From NCBI RefSeq assembly GCF_042654245.1, contig NZ_JBHSGI010000033.1:1-64000 (forward strand): a DNA stretch of 64,000 bases, in the 5' to 3' direction. The notes beneath the pieces are model-generated. The model did no database searches, was not told the origin of the DNA, and saw only the letters and a program-made list of their open reading frames with translations. The stretch comes from Seohaeicola_A nanhaiensis. Its GTDB lineage: Bacteria; Pseudomonadota; Alphaproteobacteria; Rhodobacterales; Rhodobacteraceae. The position numbers and the translations under genes were made by a program. Every line of letters starts with the position of its first letter. Position 1 is the first letter of the stretch. Positions 63,327-64,000 of the stretch are shown piece after piece.

Positions 63327-64000
63327 ATGGCTGCTTACGCATATGAAACCCACGACTATGACGTTGTCGTGGTCGGCGCCGGCGGCGCGGGACTGCGGGC
63401 GACGCTGGGCATGGCCGAACAGGGCCTGCGCACCGCCTGCGTGACCAAGGTCTTTCCGACCCGCTCGCATACCGTGGCGGCACAGGGCGGCATCGCGGCC
63501 AGCCTGTCGAACATGGGGCCGGACAACTGGCAGTGGCACATGTACGACACCGTGAAGGGGTCGGACTGGCTGGGCGATACCGACGCGATGGAATACCTCG
63601 CGCGCGAGGCCCCCAAGGCGGTGTACGAGCTGGAGCACTATGGCGTTCCCTTCTCGCGGACCGAAGAGGGCAAGATCTATCAGCGGCCCTTCGGCGGGCA
63701 CACCACCGAGTTCGGCGAAGGCCCCCCGGTGCAGCGCACCTGCGCGGCGGCGGACCGGACGGGGCACGCGATCCTGCACACGCTGTACGGCCAGAGCCTG
63801 AAGCAGAAGGCCGAGTTCTATGTCGAATATTTCGCCATCGATCTGATCATGAGCGAGGATGGCGCCTGCCAGGGTGTCGTCTGCTGGAAGCTCGACGATG
63901 GCACGATGCATGTGTTCAACGCCAAGATGACCGTGCTGGCGACCGGCGGCTATGGCCGGGCCTATTTCAGCGCGACCTCCGCCCATACCTGCACCGGTGA
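63327..64000 (+). CDS. sdhA: succinate dehydrogenase flavoprotein subunit, 3' end outside window
   Basis: The first 224 codons of SdhA. DYDVVVVGAGGAGLRATLGM binds FAD, and TRSHTVAAQGGIAA carries H48, the residue that binds FAD covalently. HTTEFGEGPPVQRTCAAADR is in the substrate domain. SdhA oxidises succinate to fumarate; the iron-sulfur subunit gene sdhB should lie beyond the right edge. Confidence 0.96.
   Translation, partial: MAAYAYETHDYDVVVVGAGGAGLRATLGMAEQGLRTACVTKVFPTRSHTVAAQGGIAASLSNMGPDNWQWHMYDTVKGSDWLGDTDAMEYLAREAPKAVYELEHYGVPFSRTEEGKIYQRPFGGHTTEFGEGPPVQRTCAAADRTGHAILHTLYGQSLKQKAEFYVEYFAIDLIMSEDGACQGVVCWKLDDGTMHVFNAKMTVLATGGYGRAYFSATSAHTCTG

Overview
The window reads as a stretch of core chromosome from a high-GC alphaproteobacterium of the Rhodobacteraceae (Roseobacter group or a close relative). 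The indicators are an alphaproteobacterial TIGR02302/DUF4175 protein with a Gln/Gly-rich tail, an aa3-type cytochrome c oxidase subunit IV microprotein, ethylmalonyl-CoA pathway enzymes (mesaconyl-CoA hydratase and a malyl-CoA lyase/thioesterase), poly-hydroxybutyrate genes phbA and phbB, and a long single-strand TCA-cycle cluster. No rRNA, tRNA, CRISPR array, prophage, transposase or plasmid origin was seen. Nearly all strong long ORFs opposite the genes are mirror images of biased codon use.

Layout. 0-5.7 kb: a truncated DUF4262 gene, a Rieske oxygenase divergent from an ACMSD-like amidohydrolase, the tRNA-modification gene tsaC, and a large acyl-CoA dehydrogenase. 5.7-9.2 kb: an MBL hydrolase, a DUF6173 protein, a 44-residue cytochrome oxidase subunit, a lipoprotein and the AzlCD exporter. 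9.2-13.8 kb: a tightly overlapping molybdenum-cofactor operon (fdhD, a foreign-looking membrane protein, mobA, mobB, an uncharacterised protein, moeA). 13.9-18.7 kb: an orphan LysM protein, a membrane protein, greA, a VOC protein divergent from soxR, and a PEP-mutase-family enzyme. 18.8-25.5 kb: ETF-ubiquinone oxidoreductase, a TPR protein, ispE, a polyprenyl diphosphate synthase and small genes. 25.5-33.4 kb: a YddG-like exporter with its LysR neighbour, phbB and phbA, a degenerate EAL protein, tag, small secreted proteins and tlpA. 33.4-45.3 kb: argH, lysA, a TIGR02302 protein, ftsEX, an acyltransferase and an arylamine N-acetyltransferase.

45.3-57.1 kb is a minus-strand TCA cluster in transcription order mdh, EF-hand protein, sucC, small secreted protein, sucD, sucA, sucB, small proteins, lpd. 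It supplies malate dehydrogenase, succinyl-CoA synthetase and the 2-oxoglutarate dehydrogenase complex. 57.3-61.4 kb holds a TauE/SafE permease, mcl2-like, nnrU-like, DUF1737 and mch, which feed C2/C5 units to malate. 61.5-64 kb holds a TorF-type porin and then sdhC, sdhD and a truncated sdhA (succinate dehydrogenase).

The most striking unexplained signal is regulatory. Upstream of both sucC and sdhC lie two perfect GTGATCAC palindromes spaced exactly 21 bp start to start, at almost the same distance from the start codon (112 and 116 nt). This suggests one regulator binding two helical turns apart and co-ordinating both TCA operons. A second clear signal is a SoxR-box-like site between soxR and the VOC gene, with a soxS-like 19-bp spacer promoter pointing at the VOC gene.
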